DNA of 64,000 bases, from positions 124,001 through 188,000 of the forward strand of contig JAYWLB010000041.1 of the NCBI GenBank assembly GCA_035967665.1. Reading direction: 5' to 3'. This document shows, in pieces, positions 41,935 to 51,584 of the stretch. The notes beneath the pieces are model-generated. The model had not been told where the DNA came from, did not search any database, and saw only the letters and a program-made list of their open reading frames with translations. Made by a program: the position numbers and the translations under genes. Positions within the stretch are counted from its first letter, which is position 1, and each line of letters begins with the position of its first letter. This DNA comes from Arctic95D-9 sp035967665 (GTDB lineage Bacteria; Verrucomicrobiota; Verrucomicrobiia; Verrucomicrobiales; DEV007).

Positions 41935-43329
41935 ATGACTGATTTCCTCAGACAACTCTCAGATCGCCGCCGCTTCCTCTCACGGGCAGGAGCGGGAATC
42001 GGTTCGCTCGCGCTCACTTCACTGCTCGGCAGAGAAGCGAAAGCGGAAATACCGAAAGCGTTTCAGGCGGTCGCCCCGCAGGCACGCAGCGTCATCTTTT
42101 TCCACATGACAGGGGCTCCGTCGCACCTCGATCTTTTCGATGACAAGCCGGTCCTCCGTGAGTATGACCGCAAGCTTGCCCCGGAGGAACTTTTCGAGGG
42201 AAAGCGTTTCTCGTTCCTTCGTGGACACCCCAAACTCCTCGGCTCGCCTTTTGAATTCACGAAGCACGGACGCAGTGGAAATGAACTGTCATCCCTGCTC
42301 CCTCACCTCGGATCTGTCGCCGACGAATTGTGTATCATCAAATCGATGCACACGACCGAGTTCAATCACGGCCCGGCTCAGCTCATGTTTCACACCGGCC
42401 TCAACCGCCAGGGGAATCCCTCTATCGGATCATGGACTACCTACGGGCTCGGAAGCGACTCCGAGAACCTTCCTGCCTACGTCGTTTTCCTCACGGGAAA
42501 TACTCCCGGCGCAGGAGCAAATCTCTGGAAATCCGGATTCCTCCCCAGCGTTCATCAGGGCGTTCAACTTCGCGGCACGGGCGATCCCGTTCTCTACCTG
42601 AACAATCCGAAAGGAACCTCGAAGGAGGAACGAAGACGGACCCTCGACAGCATCGAGGCACTCAACCGGCAGAATTTTGAATTGGTCGGCGACCCCGAAA
42701 TCCAGACTCGAATCGACCAGTATGAAATGGCCTTCCGAATGCAATCCTCGGTTCCCGAGCTCGTTGATCTCTCCGGTGAGAGCGCCGCCACTCTCGACCT
42801 TTACGGCAAAGGGGAGTTCGCTTCACAATGCCTAAAAGCGAGAAGGCTGGTGGAGCGCGGGGTGCGCTTCGTCGAACTATTCAACGGCGACTGGGACACT
42901 CACAGCAATCAGGCGAACCGCCTCAAAACGAACTGCAAAAATGTGGATCAACCAATCGCAGCCTTAATCAAAGACCTCAAGCAACGGGGCCTTCTCGACC
43001 AGACCCTCGTTGTCTGGGGAGCTGAATTCGGAAGAACCCCCATGCTGCAGGGAGACGAGAACCCCGCGAAATGCGGGCGGGACCACCAGAAGGATGCTTT
43101 CTCCATCTGGATGGCCGGCGGCGGTGTCAAAGGAGGTCTCACCTACGGAAAGAGCAACGACCTTGGAAACGAAGTGGCGGAGAATCCGGTCGAAGTGCGC
43201 GACATGCACGCAACTCTGATGCACCTCCTCGGAATCAATCACGAACGACTCACCTATCGCTTTCAGGGTCTCGATCAGCGCCTCACCGGCGTCGAGGAAG
43301 CTCACGTCATCAAAGACATTCTCGCGTAG
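41935..43329 (+). CDS. Tat-exported DUF1501 protein (copy 1)
   Basis: 464 residues. A twin-arginine signal (SDRRRFLSRAGAGIGSLAL) is followed by the DUF1501 domain: ARSVIFFHMTGAPSHLDLFD, ELSSLLPHLGSVADELCIIK, GVRFVELFNGDWDTH and VVWGAEFGRTP. The fold is related to alkaline phosphatase/sulfatase enzymes, with conserved His/Asp likely binding metal. It folds with cofactor in the cytoplasm before export. It is translated right after the DUF1549/1553 gene, which fixes them as a functional pair. Confidence 0.92.
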   Translation: MTDFLRQLSDRRRFLSRAGAGIGSLALTSLLGREAKAEIPKAFQAVAPQARSVIFFHMTGAPSHLDLFDDKPVLREYDRKLAPEELFEGKRFSFLRGHPKLLGSPFEFTKHGRSGNELSSLLPHLGSVADELCIIKSMHTTEFNHGPAQLMFHTGLNRQGNPSIGSWTTYGLGSDSENLPAYVVFLTGNTPGAGANLWKSGFLPSVHQGVQLRGTGDPVLYLNNPKGTSKEERRRTLDSIEALNRQNFELVGDPEIQTRIDQYEMAFRMQSSVPELVDLSGESAATLDLYGKGEFASQCLKARRLVERGVRFVELFNGDWDTHSNQANRLKTNCKNVDQPIAALIKDLKQRGLLDQTLVVWGAEFGRTPMLQGDENPAKCGRDHQKDAFSIWMAGGGVKGGLTYGKSNDLGNEVAENPVEVRDMHATLMHLLGINHERLTYRFQGLDQRLTGVEEAHVIKDILA

Positions 43330-43340
43330 ATAACACTTTC

Positions 43341-43973
43341 TCAATCAACCGAAACTATCCCCTGCCGGATTGCCTCGGCAGTCGCCTGTGCCCGGTCATT
43401 CACTCCGAGCTTTCTGAAGACATGGCTCATGTGCCGCTTCACGGTATCTTCGGCAATGCCCAGATCTGATGCGATCTCCTTGTTGGCCTTTCCCTGCGCA
43501 ACCCTTGCGAGAATCTCACGCTCGCGCTGCGTAATGTTAGGACCGAGATCACGCTCCGCCAGCGACGCCGCCAAGCCTTCAGGAAGGTAAGTTCCCCCGG
43601 ACGCAACCGTTTCGAGTGCGGTAATCAGTTCACTACGTTCCGCCGTTTTCTGTAAATAGCCGAGCACTCCGGTATCGAGAGCTGTCTGAATTTCATCGTC
43701 GCGGGCAAAAGTGGAAAACATCAAAATCTTCGCTGAAGAGGCAAACTCGAGGATCCGTTCGGAAGTCTCAATGCCGTTCCACCCCGGCAGCTGCAGATCC
43801 ATGAGGACGACATGGGGAGACTTCTCCTGAAACAATCTAAATCCCTCCTCCCCGCTCTCGGCTTCGCCAACGACTTCAAGATTCTCCTCCATTTCCAATG
43901 AGGCGACGAGCCCGCTCCGAACCACGAAATGGTCATCAATCAAAAGAAGACGAATGCAATCAGGTAAACTCAT
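43341..43973 (-). CDS. NarL/LuxR-type response regulator
   Basis: 210 residues from the ATG at 43973 (a longer frame to 44033 overlaps the kinase). Receiver: LLLIDDH acidic pair, phospho-acceptor Asp in VVLMDLQLPGWNG, Lys in LQKTAE. Output: LuxR helix-turn-helix with TQREREILARVAQGKANKEI and VKRHMSHVFRKL. It overlaps the kinase stop by 4 bases, so the two form one two-component system. It converges on the DUF1501 gene. Targets cannot be read. Confidence 0.92.
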   Translation of the reverse strand: MSLPDCIRLLLIDDHFVVRSGLVASLEMEENLEVVGEAESGEEGFRLFQEKSPHVVLMDLQLPGWNGIETSERILEFASSAKILMFSTFARDDEIQTALDTGVLGYLQKTAERSELITALETVASGGTYLPEGLAASLAERDLGPNITQREREILARVAQGKANKEIASDLGIAEDTVKRHMSHVFRKLGVNDRAQATAEAIRQGIVSVD

Positions 43974-45982
43974 AACGCTTTCAGAGGCATGCAAACTTCC
44001 ACCATCGTTCCGCCCGAACCGGATACCCGCCACTCGATTTCCGCCTCAATCTTCCGTGCTCTCTCTCTCATCCCCATGCACCCGAAGTGCCCGCTTTTCC
44101 CTCTCGTCTCAGAACCGAAGTCAAAACCCGAGCCATCGTCTGAAATCGTCAGAATGAGTTGTTCCTCCTCGACTCGCAAATCAATTTCAACAATCTCCGA
44201 CCCCGAGTGCTTCATAGCATTGGTAACTGATTCCCGCGCGATCATCTTTAAGTGATGAACGACGCGTGAGGGAAACAGCAAGGTTACCTCTTCACTCCGC
44301 GCTGACAATAAAACCTTCGGCCCCACTTCACCCTCCCCCGAATCAACAAGTTCAGCGAGTGCCCCGGGCAATGACATTGTTCCGCCCGGACTTTCCCTCA
44401 AATCAACGACGAGGCTTCTTGTCTCATTCTGAATTCGCGAAACGAGGCCGCGCGAACCTTTAATAAACCCTAACACTTTCTCATTACTCGAACTGGCCCC
44501 CGCAGCATCGAGCCGCAGAGAAAGACCCGCGAGGTCCTGCTCAAGAGAATCATGGAATTCACGGGCGATACGCTGCCGCTCCTCAAGAACCGCTTCATTC
44601 TCAATCTTCGAACGTAAAGCCATTGTTTGTCTCTTCACCTGACGCCTCAGCAAAAAGACCCAGGAAAGAGCGGCCACACCAATGGCAACAAGACCGACAA
44701 GAGCGATGACAAGGCGACGGGGTGTCCACCAGCCCGGCGCTTCCACTATTCGAAGGTCCGCGGTTGAGCGGAGACGCAATACGACCTGTTCCGGAGCGGA
44801 GCGGTATTCTCCGGATCGCCTCGTTTTCTCGACCACCCCGATTCCTGTGACCTCCACTTTCGCCCCGCGAGCGAGGTTAGAATCAATTTCCAATGAGGTC
44901 GCCTGGATAATATGATCCCCGTCTTTCAAAACGATTCGGTATCCGGAGTCGCTTCGAAACCAGTCCACAATAACAGCACTGAAAATAACCAGTTCACTGT
45001 CAAAGTTCCCGTTAAGAATCTCAGGAACAGAAACCTTCCGGGGCAAAAGCGGCGCCCCCGCAACCGGCTCTTCGAGGATTACAGAATCGACCAGCGTGGC
45101 AGTGTAACGATTCATCTCCGGAAACCCTGCCAAAACCACCTTATCGCCCAACTTTACGGAAGGTTCACCCGGGACAACTCGAACCGCGATTCCCGCGTCA
45201 CCACTCCTGAGGTAAATCGTTCCGCCCGGAAACACACCGGTCACGAAACCCCGGAGAGAAACCCGCTTCAATTCCTGCCCCCCGACCGCAAAGGTCATCA
45301 CATCCTCGGGAGTCACGACGGGCAAACTCTGCAACTCCGGTCCGGCTTCGAGAATTTCGATATCACTCCAACCGCTGCAGCGCAGATACGGACGCACCAG
45401 TTGACGGCGATGATTGATGTCCCCCGCTGCGAGTCCGACCATCCTGACTTTCGCACCAATATAATGACTTTCACCAATCGGCAGAGAATCCACTTTCACT
45501 TCAATGATCCGCGAGCCCAAAGTCACCGTCATCAAAGAAGTCCCCTCATCATCGGGAACAATCGTTCTCACGATCCCCTCCACCATGACCCGCTGATAGT
45601 GGAGGCGACCGGATTGTAACTCTTCGAATTGTACCGGTGGCGCAGGCGGCAATACCCCCTCACCCACGACCTCAAACGTTGCCGATTCGATTCCGGGAAG
45701 GTAGAGCCCCGGGGCCGTTCGCCCGCGGACACGGACGACATCCCCGACAGCAGGTGGCACCCTCCCCTGAAGCTGGAAAAATGTGGCTGAAGTTTCGTCC
45801 TGAATAAAAACAGTGCCCGGGAAATCAGTGAAAATCACAACCGCGGTAAGATCGACCGGAATGCCCGAATCGGCCCGTTCGAAATCAAGTGAGCGCACCG
45901 CGATCGCACTTTTAAGCGTCTCACCACTCGCAGGGGACACCGCCAGTCCGATAGCAAAAAGCAGCAGGCAAAAAGACTTCAT
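43970..45982 (-). CDS. HisKA_3 sensor histidine kinase with beta-rich sensor domain
   Basis: 670 residues from the ATG at 45982, which begins a signal-like span (KSFCLLLFAIGLAVSPASG). A large extracytoplasmic region (about 20-430) consists of repeated OB-fold-like units (TVFIQDETSATFFQLQ, TIYLRSGDAGIAVRV, IVLKDGDHIIQATS). A span follows (about 435-460), then HisKA_3 with REFHDSLEQDLAGLSLRLDA and an HATPase domain (DDGSGFDFG, GHFGCMGMRERA). It phosphorylates the regulator that overlaps its end. The repeated OB-like sensor is unusual; ligand unknown. Confidence 0.88.
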   Translation of the reverse strand: MKSFCLLLFAIGLAVSPASGETLKSAIAVRSLDFERADSGIPVDLTAVVIFTDFPGTVFIQDETSATFFQLQGRVPPAVGDVVRVRGRTAPGLYLPGIESATFEVVGEGVLPPAPPVQFEELQSGRLHYQRVMVEGIVRTIVPDDEGTSLMTVTLGSRIIEVKVDSLPIGESHYIGAKVRMVGLAAGDINHRRQLVRPYLRCSGWSDIEILEAGPELQSLPVVTPEDVMTFAVGGQELKRVSLRGFVTGVFPGGTIYLRSGDAGIAVRVVPGEPSVKLGDKVVLAGFPEMNRYTATLVDSVILEEPVAGAPLLPRKVSVPEILNGNFDSELVIFSAVIVDWFRSDSGYRIVLKDGDHIIQATSLEIDSNLARGAKVEVTGIGVVEKTRRSGEYRSAPEQVVLRLRSTADLRIVEAPGWWTPRRLVIALVGLVAIGVAALSWVFLLRRQVKRQTMALRSKIENEAVLEERQRIAREFHDSLEQDLAGLSLRLDAAGASSSNEKVLGFIKGSRGLVSRIQNETRSLVVDLRESPGGTMSLPGALAELVDSGEGEVGPKVLLSARSEEVTLLFPSRVVHHLKMIARESVTNAMKHSGSEIVEIDLRVEEEQLILTISDDGSGFDFGSETRGKSGHFGCMGMRERARKIEAEIEWRVSGSGGTMVEVCMPLKAL

Positions 45983-46002
45983 CCGCACAAGGGAGGACTC
46001 AC

Positions 46003-46899
46003 CTAATCTGAGGCAACCGCAGTGCACTTGTTAAGAAACTCCAACATCACCTTCCGCGCCCCTTCGGTTTGAAATGCGGGCCCTCCATGTCCAGCCCCCT
46101 CGATCACGACGAGTTGGGCAGGCACTTCAACCGCATCATACGCCTTCACCAAGGTGTAACTTTGCTGCAGTGGCACGAGAGGATCTTGATTCCCGTGCAA
46201 AATCAAAATTGGCGCATCGTCCTTAGTGACATGAGTGACAGGGCTTGCCGCTTTCGCCTTTTCCGGAACCTCCTGAAGCGTTCCCCCCACCAGTTTACTC
46301 TCATAAGAATCCGGAGCATTGGCATCGAGCTTTACAGGGAGCGTGCGTTGCTCCTGCATCGTCAGCAATTCAGTCGGTCCGAACCAGTCGATGACACCAT
46401 CGATGTCATCTCCGGAATCCTCCGGATCACCCGTCGTTCCCAGCATGGCGACGAGGTGCCCTCCCGCGGAGCTTCCCCAGACGACAATCCGGTCTGCATC
46501 GACTCCAAATTCGGCCCCGTTCTTTTTGAGCCATTGAATCCCGGCCTTGCAGTCATCGAGCTGAGCCGGAAACGGCGCAACATCGGTCAAGCGATAGCCG
46601 ATACTGGCGAGAGCATACCCCTCATCCAAAACCCACGAGCAATTTCCCGTTCCATCCCTGGACCCTTTCGCCCAGCCCCCGCCGTGAATCCATACCACCA
46701 AAGGAAGCTTCTTCGATTTGTCTTCACGCGCCGGAATATAGAGATCCAGCTTCTGGCGATCATCTCCGCCGTCAACATAGGCGAGATCAAAATACTCGGT
46801 CACAGCAACCGGGAGTTTTTCCTCCTCCTGAGCAAAACAAGCGGTACCGAATCCTAAAATCAACACCCCCGCGAGGACACCTTGAAAATTCACATTCAT
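46003..46899 (-). CDS. Exported alpha/beta hydrolase, BD-FAE/esterase type
   Basis: 298 residues from the ATG at 46899, with AAGGGAG just before it and a signal peptide after (QGVLAGVLILGFGTACFAQ). Motifs: WIHGGGWAKGSR (oxyanion hole), GSSAGGH (nucleophile Ser), late ILHGNQDPLVP (Asp) and GAGHGG (His). This fits carbohydrate esterases that remove acyl or feruloyl groups. It lies 20 bases upstream of the kinase gene on the same strand and divergent from the sulfatase, suggesting polysaccharide decoration as target; substrate unknown. Confidence 0.85.
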   Translation of the reverse strand: MNVNFQGVLAGVLILGFGTACFAQEEEKLPVAVTEYFDLAYVDGGDDRQKLDLYIPAREDKSKKLPLVVWIHGGGWAKGSRDGTGNCSWVLDEGYALASIGYRLTDVAPFPAQLDDCKAGIQWLKKNGAEFGVDADRIVVWGSSAGGHLVAMLGTTGDPEDSGDDIDGVIDWFGPTELLTMQEQRTLPVKLDANAPDSYESKLVGGTLQEVPEKAKAASPVTHVTKDDAPILILHGNQDPLVPLQQSYTLVKAYDAVEVPAQLVVIEGAGHGGPAFQTEGARKVMLEFLNKCTAVASD

Positions 46900-47020
46900 C
46901 TCCCTTATAACAACAACACTTCTCCCCGCTTGCACGTAAAAATGACGACCTATTCGAGGGATCATTTCATTGAGTTGGCCACTTGCCCGCACCCTCCTCA
47001 TTCGATACCATCCCCCACCC

Positions 47021-49195
47021 ATGAGACCATTGATTCTCCTTGCCCTCTTCATCGCCATCTCCACATCCACCATCGCTGACGAGCGCCCGAACATCCTCGT
47101 GATTCTTTCCGACGACATGGGCTATTCCGACATCGGATGTTACGGCGGCGAAATCAAGACTCCCAACCTCGACGGACTTGCGAGGAAAGGAGTCCGCTTC
47201 ACCCAGTTTTACAACACCGGTCGCTGCTGTCCTACGCGGGGTTCGCTCCTGACCGGCCTCTATCCTCATCAATCCGGGATCGGACACATGACAAGTGACT
47301 ACGGCATTCCCTCCTACCGGGGCGAACTCAACCGGCAGTGCCTGACACTCGCCGAGGCGGCAAAACTCGCCGGCTACCGCACCTACATGGCAGGCAAATG
47401 GCACGTCACTCCCTACAACGGAAATAAGCCCGCCAATCCCGACCGCTCGAACTGGCCCCTGCAACGGGGATTCGACCGCTTTTTCGGGACCATCCACGGA
47501 GCCGGCTCCTTTTTCGATCCCAATTCACTGACCCGCGACAACGAATTCATCACCCCGGAAACAAATCCCGATTACCACCCGGAGGAATTCTACTACACCG
47601 ATGCGATTTCCGATCATTCGGTCCTCTACATTCGTGACCATGCCGAAAACCACGAAGAGAAACCGTTTCTGCACTACGTCGCCTACACCGCTGCTCACTG
47701 GCCGATGCACGCGCTTCCTGAAGACATTGCTAAATACGAGGGAAAATACGATGACGGCTACGCACCGGTCAGGGAAGCCCGCTTGAAGAAATTGAAAAGG
47801 CTGGGGCTGCGTTTTGAGCAATGGGAACCGGCACCTCTCGTCGGCAACTGGGACAAAGTGGAACTCAAAGAATGGGAATCAGCCTGTATGGAAGTCTACG
47901 CTGCCATGATCGACAACATGGACCAGGGCATCGGACGCATCGTCAGTGCGCTCAAGGAAACCGGCCAGTATGAGAACACCCTGATCCTCTTCATGCAGGA
48001 CAATGGCGGTTGCGCCGAGACCTTCGGGCGGGATGAACGCGTCGGCCCTCTCGAACGCCCTGACAAACCAACTCTTCCGCCCATGAATGCGGACGAAATT
48101 CAGACCGAAATGATTCCCTCTCAGTCCCGCGACGGCTACCCCTTACGGCGCGGCGCGGGCGTCATGCCCGGCTTCCCGGAGACGCAGCTCGGATACGGGA
48201 TCAACTGGGCCAATGTTTCCAACACTCCTTTCCGCGAGTACAAGCATTACGTTCATGAAGGCGGCATCGCGACACCTCTGATTGCCCACTGGCCTGCCGG
48301 GATCGCAAAGACGGGAGAAGAATTCCGTTCCACGAAACAGGGAAATCTTCACGATGCCCCGACACACTTGATCGACATCATGGCCACACTCGTAGACCTC
48401 GGAAAGGTTGAGTATCCACTCGTAAAGGGGGACGAAAAAATCACACCACTCGAAGGCATCTCCCTCAAACCCGCTCTCCGGGGAAAGGCTATCCAGAGAG
48501 AGCATCCGATCTTTTTCGAACACGAAGGCAATCGCGCGGTTCGTGACGGCAAATGGAAACTCGTCGCCAAAGGCGTCAAAGGGGATTGGGAACTTTACGA
48601 CATGGAATCAGATCGCGCCGAGATGAACAACGTGATTGAATCTCACAGGGAAGTTGCCGATCAGCTCATCGCTGAATACGACGAATGGGCGACAAGAGCG
48701 GGAGTGGTTCCTTTCAGATCATGGAAGATAAAAGGCTCCTCCGAAAAGCACTTTTCACTGAAGCCCGGCGACGCGCTCTACGGTCCCGAAGCCCCCGCCA
48801 TCGCGAATCGCGGGTTCACTCTCACCGCGACCATTTCCGGGGATTCGGCAGAGGGCGTCATCGTCTGTCAGGGCGGCTCATCGATCGGTTGGTCCCTCTT
48901 CGTTGCCAAAGACCGGGTTCAGTTCTGGGTCAGGAATCATGGGAATCTTCAGACCCTATCGGCAGGATTTGACCCCGCCCGGAAAAATCAGATCGAGATA
49001 AAAGTAGCTCAAAAAGAAGCGACGTTGAGCCTTAACGGAAAAGTCGCGGTGACACTCGATCAAAAGGCGTTTTTGAAAGAACAACCACAGGACGGACTTG
49101 ATGTTGGTCTGGACAAGGGAGGTATGGTCGGCCCCTACGATGCGAAAAATGAGTTCCCGGGAACAATTCACTCTCTTGAGCTGAACCTCGAATAA
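47021..49195 (+). CDS. Exported formylglycine arylsulfatase with C-terminal lectin-like domain
   Basis: 724 residues from the ATG at 47021, which begins a signal peptide. The sulfatase motif RCCPTRGSLLTG has C69 in C-x-P-x-R, the residue converted to formylglycine; D31-D32 in LSDDMGY bind calcium. The domain runs to about 555 (DGKWKLVAKG, WELYDMESDRAE). The rest (EGVIVCQGGSSIGWSLFV, then KNQIEIKVAQKEATLSLNGK) looks like a concanavalin-type beta-sandwich that may bind glycan. It removes sulfate esters, probably from algal or host polysaccharide. The modifying enzyme is not in the window. Confidence 0.93.
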   Translation: MRPLILLALFIAISTSTIADERPNILVILSDDMGYSDIGCYGGEIKTPNLDGLARKGVRFTQFYNTGRCCPTRGSLLTGLYPHQSGIGHMTSDYGIPSYRGELNRQCLTLAEAAKLAGYRTYMAGKWHVTPYNGNKPANPDRSNWPLQRGFDRFFGTIHGAGSFFDPNSLTRDNEFITPETNPDYHPEEFYYTDAISDHSVLYIRDHAENHEEKPFLHYVAYTAAHWPMHALPEDIAKYEGKYDDGYAPVREARLKKLKRLGLRFEQWEPAPLVGNWDKVELKEWESACMEVYAAMIDNMDQGIGRIVSALKETGQYENTLILFMQDNGGCAETFGRDERVGPLERPDKPTLPPMNADEIQTEMIPSQSRDGYPLRRGAGVMPGFPETQLGYGINWANVSNTPFREYKHYVHEGGIATPLIAHWPAGIAKTGEEFRSTKQGNLHDAPTHLIDIMATLVDLGKVEYPLVKGDEKITPLEGISLKPALRGKAIQREHPIFFEHEGNRAVRDGKWKLVAKGVKGDWELYDMESDRAEMNNVIESHREVADQLIAEYDEWATRAGVVPFRSWKIKGSSEKHFSLKPGDALYGPEAPAIANRGFTLTATISGDSAEGVIVCQGGSSIGWSLFVAKDRVQFWVRNHGNLQTLSAGFDPARKNQIEIKVAQKEATLSLNGKVAVTLDQKAFLKEQPQDGLDVGLDKGGMVGPYDAKNEFPGTIHSLELNLE

Positions 49196-49205
49196 CGCCA
49201 ACACA

Positions 49206-49619
49206 TCACGCTGCCACAAAACCTTCGAGAGTCCCGCTGAGTCGCGACTTCAGCGCATCAATCTCTCCCTCTTCATAAGCTTTCGAATCAGGATGCCCCC
49301 AGACCGGACCGGGCCACGCGGGATCGCCCGAACTACGCCCTAACACATGCAGATGAAACTGCGGCACGATATTTCCAATCGATGCCACATTGATTTTCTC
49401 GACTTTTTCGTCCCCTTTCAAAAAGGCGGAAAGTGCATTGATATCCACAAGCAAACGCTGCTGCAACTCCATCGGCAAGTCGACCCACTCGGTAAACTCA
49501 CCATGTGGCACGACAATGAACCAGGGATAAAGAGCATTGCCATTCAGCAACAGAGCCCCTGAAGGGATCTCACCGAGGTAAGTCGAACTTTTCAGAAATC
49601 GTTCCAGTACTGCGGCCAT
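49206..49619 (-). CDS. HIT-family protein
   Basis: 137 residues. ALYPWFIVVPH and the active-site block PQFHLHVLGR identify the histidine-triad superfamily; the first His of the triad is Gln here (Q-x-H-x-H), as in a known subgroup. It should bind or hydrolyse nucleotides (dinucleoside polyphosphates or AMP conjugates). It begins 2 bases after the OmpA-family gene stop on the same strand, so translation is coupled, though a functional link is not evident. Confidence 0.85.
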   Translation of the reverse strand: MAAVLERFLKSSTYLGEIPSGALLLNGNALYPWFIVVPHGEFTEWVDLPMELQQRLLVDINALSAFLKGDEKVEKINVASIGNIVPQFHLHVLGRSSGDPAWPGPVWGHPDSKAYEEGEIDALKSRLSGTLEGFVAA

Positions 49620-49621
49620 CG

Positions 49622-51364
49622 CTATCGTTTTAAGTGGTAAACCTCAACCACGACCCGGCGGCTCCGTTTCAAAGCCTCATCCGTTTCGCGCTTTCCCATG
49701 TTGCGTTTCAACGATGGTGATTCGCCCTTCGCGGTGATTTCCGCGGTGACCTCATCGGCAATATCTCCCTCGAAAATGAGACTCCGGACTTTCTCGGCAC
49801 GCTCAAGACTGAGCTTGCGATTCAATTCGTAACCACCCCGATAATCGGCATAGGCGGTAAGGTAGACAATTGAACGGGGAACCTGCGCACGCTGAATAGC
49901 ACGGGCCACTTTCTCACGATCCGAGGAAATAATCTCCGAGGTGCCTGTTTCAAAATAGAAGATGAGAGGCTTTCCATCATCCGGAATCCGCTCACCTGAA
50001 GCGAGCATCGCCTCCAGCTTTGCCGCCTTCGCGGCAGCATCTGCAGCTTCCTTCTCAGCCTTCGCCTTCTCTGCCGCAGCGAGGTCAGCCGCATCCTGCT
50101 TAGCCTTTGCCTCCATTTCAGCTTTCTTCTTTTCCGCGGCGGCGATAGCAGCAGCCTCCGCATCAGCTTTGGCTTTTGCCGCCGCCTCTTCGGCAGCTTT
50201 CTCAGCCGCCATTTTGGCAGCCTCAGCGGCAGCAAGCTCGTCCTTTGCCTTCTTTACCCCGGCCGCCCACTCTTCAGGACTGACGGCAGGCCCGACAAAA
50301 TCAGGCGCCTCTTCTGCTTCCGGCAGTTCTCCCGGCTCATCTTCAATCTTGAGTTCCTCCGCCGAAATCGAGGCCGAACGACTTTGAGCATCCTCACCAA
50401 TACTGAGCTGCTCCGATTCTTCTAACATTGCCACCTCAACCGGCTTCACCGATACAGGCTTCCGAGGCGAACCGGCTATCGCCGCGTAGGTTCCCTGCAA
50501 TTCCGGCAAGTCGCCTGCAAGGGCTTCCTTCACCACGAGACCGGACTCGATCTCAAGTCCCCCTTCCCTAAATGAACCGGCAAGAGAAACGAGTCCGTTC
50601 TTCGAATTCTCTGAGGCGACATCCCCCCGCAACTTCAGGATTCCGTCCACAACCGTGAGTTCCTGCCTCCCTGCGGAGTGGCTGAAAAAGGTCTCGATGT
50701 ATTCGGGCAGATAGGCGAGCCACTCCGCCTCATGCGTCTCCGGCGAATATTTCAGATGATTATCGACGGAGCCCTCGCCCACCGAGTTTACGGCAGCCGC
50801 ATAAACCGCATCCGTATCCTCACGGGTCGGAATGGACCCCTGCAGAACCAGTCTCCCGTCATCCGATTCGATGTGCAAAACAATGGGGAAGACACGCCCG
50901 TCATTCAATCCTGACAGAGCCGGAATCGATTCAGCTTTTTCCTCAGCCAGAGGAGAAGAATCAGCCGGGTCAGGCGCAATTTCCGGCGTTTCAATTTTCA
51001 CAAGCGCGACCGTGGAAACGTGAGTTTTAACCGGGCTCTCGACGCCTTTTCCCGGGGACGACTCATTTGCCGCCGGATAAGCCCCTTTCGCTCCCGACAA
51101 TGACTCCGAAACAAATTTCACTTTGGGTAAATCGCTTTTCGGCTCCGGCAACAATTCCGGCATCAGCGGGAAATCGAAAGGCATTTCCGCCTCCTGCGCC
51201 GGCAGAGGTGGCTCAGCAACAAAGGAGGACACCCGCGGTGATTGCTGATTCGCTCCCGGCTGCGCTTTTGATTCTGAAACTTCCTGCCCCCGACGATGAA
51301 GCAGGCTGCCAAAAATCATGGCAGTGAGCACAGCAAGGGTAGAGATGATCCAGAATCGCTTCAT
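49622..51364 (-). CDS. OmpA-family protein with BON-like region and Ala-rich coiled coil
   Basis: 580 residues: N-terminal anchor (about 4-22), Pro/Ser-rich spacer, BON-like units near 150-275 (VLHIESDDGRLVLQGSIPT, ILKLRGDVASE), a long Ala/Lys/Glu coiled coil (about 360-450, TolA-like), and an OmpA C-terminal domain (IFYFETGTSEI, TAYADYRGGYELNRKLSLER) that binds peptidoglycan. It should link the inner membrane to the wall. Most OmpA_C proteins are anchored in the outer membrane; here the N-terminal segment has no lipobox, so inner-membrane anchoring is inferred. Confidence 0.82.
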   Translation of the reverse strand: MKRFWIISTLAVLTAMIFGSLLHRRGQEVSESKAQPGANQQSPRVSSFVAEPPLPAQEAEMPFDFPLMPELLPEPKSDLPKVKFVSESLSGAKGAYPAANESSPGKGVESPVKTHVSTVALVKIETPEIAPDPADSSPLAEEKAESIPALSGLNDGRVFPIVLHIESDDGRLVLQGSIPTREDTDAVYAAAVNSVGEGSVDNHLKYSPETHEAEWLAYLPEYIETFFSHSAGRQELTVVDGILKLRGDVASENSKNGLVSLAGSFREGGLEIESGLVVKEALAGDLPELQGTYAAIAGSPRKPVSVKPVEVAMLEESEQLSIGEDAQSRSASISAEELKIEDEPGELPEAEEAPDFVGPAVSPEEWAAGVKKAKDELAAAEAAKMAAEKAAEEAAAKAKADAEAAAIAAAEKKKAEMEAKAKQDAADLAAAEKAKAEKEAADAAAKAAKLEAMLASGERIPDDGKPLIFYFETGTSEIISSDREKVARAIQRAQVPRSIVYLTAYADYRGGYELNRKLSLERAEKVRSLIFEGDIADEVTAEITAKGESPSLKRNMGKRETDEALKRSRRVVVEVYHLKR

Positions 51365-51584
51365 TGGTAGCGTGACCGAAGCGGGGGAACAGCAACGGAA
51401 ACTGCCCTAACGCTAGCAGCATGAGTGCCGCGAACGAATGAAAAAATGTCGTTTTCGCGGCTTTATCATGTCCCCCGTCATTTTCATGACGCAGCTCACA
51501 TGCGAAAAAGTTGTGCCCACAGATGCACTCTCATGGCGAGATTCCGTAGTGGCCCCGATCTCCAATCCTGATACGCTTGAAGGT

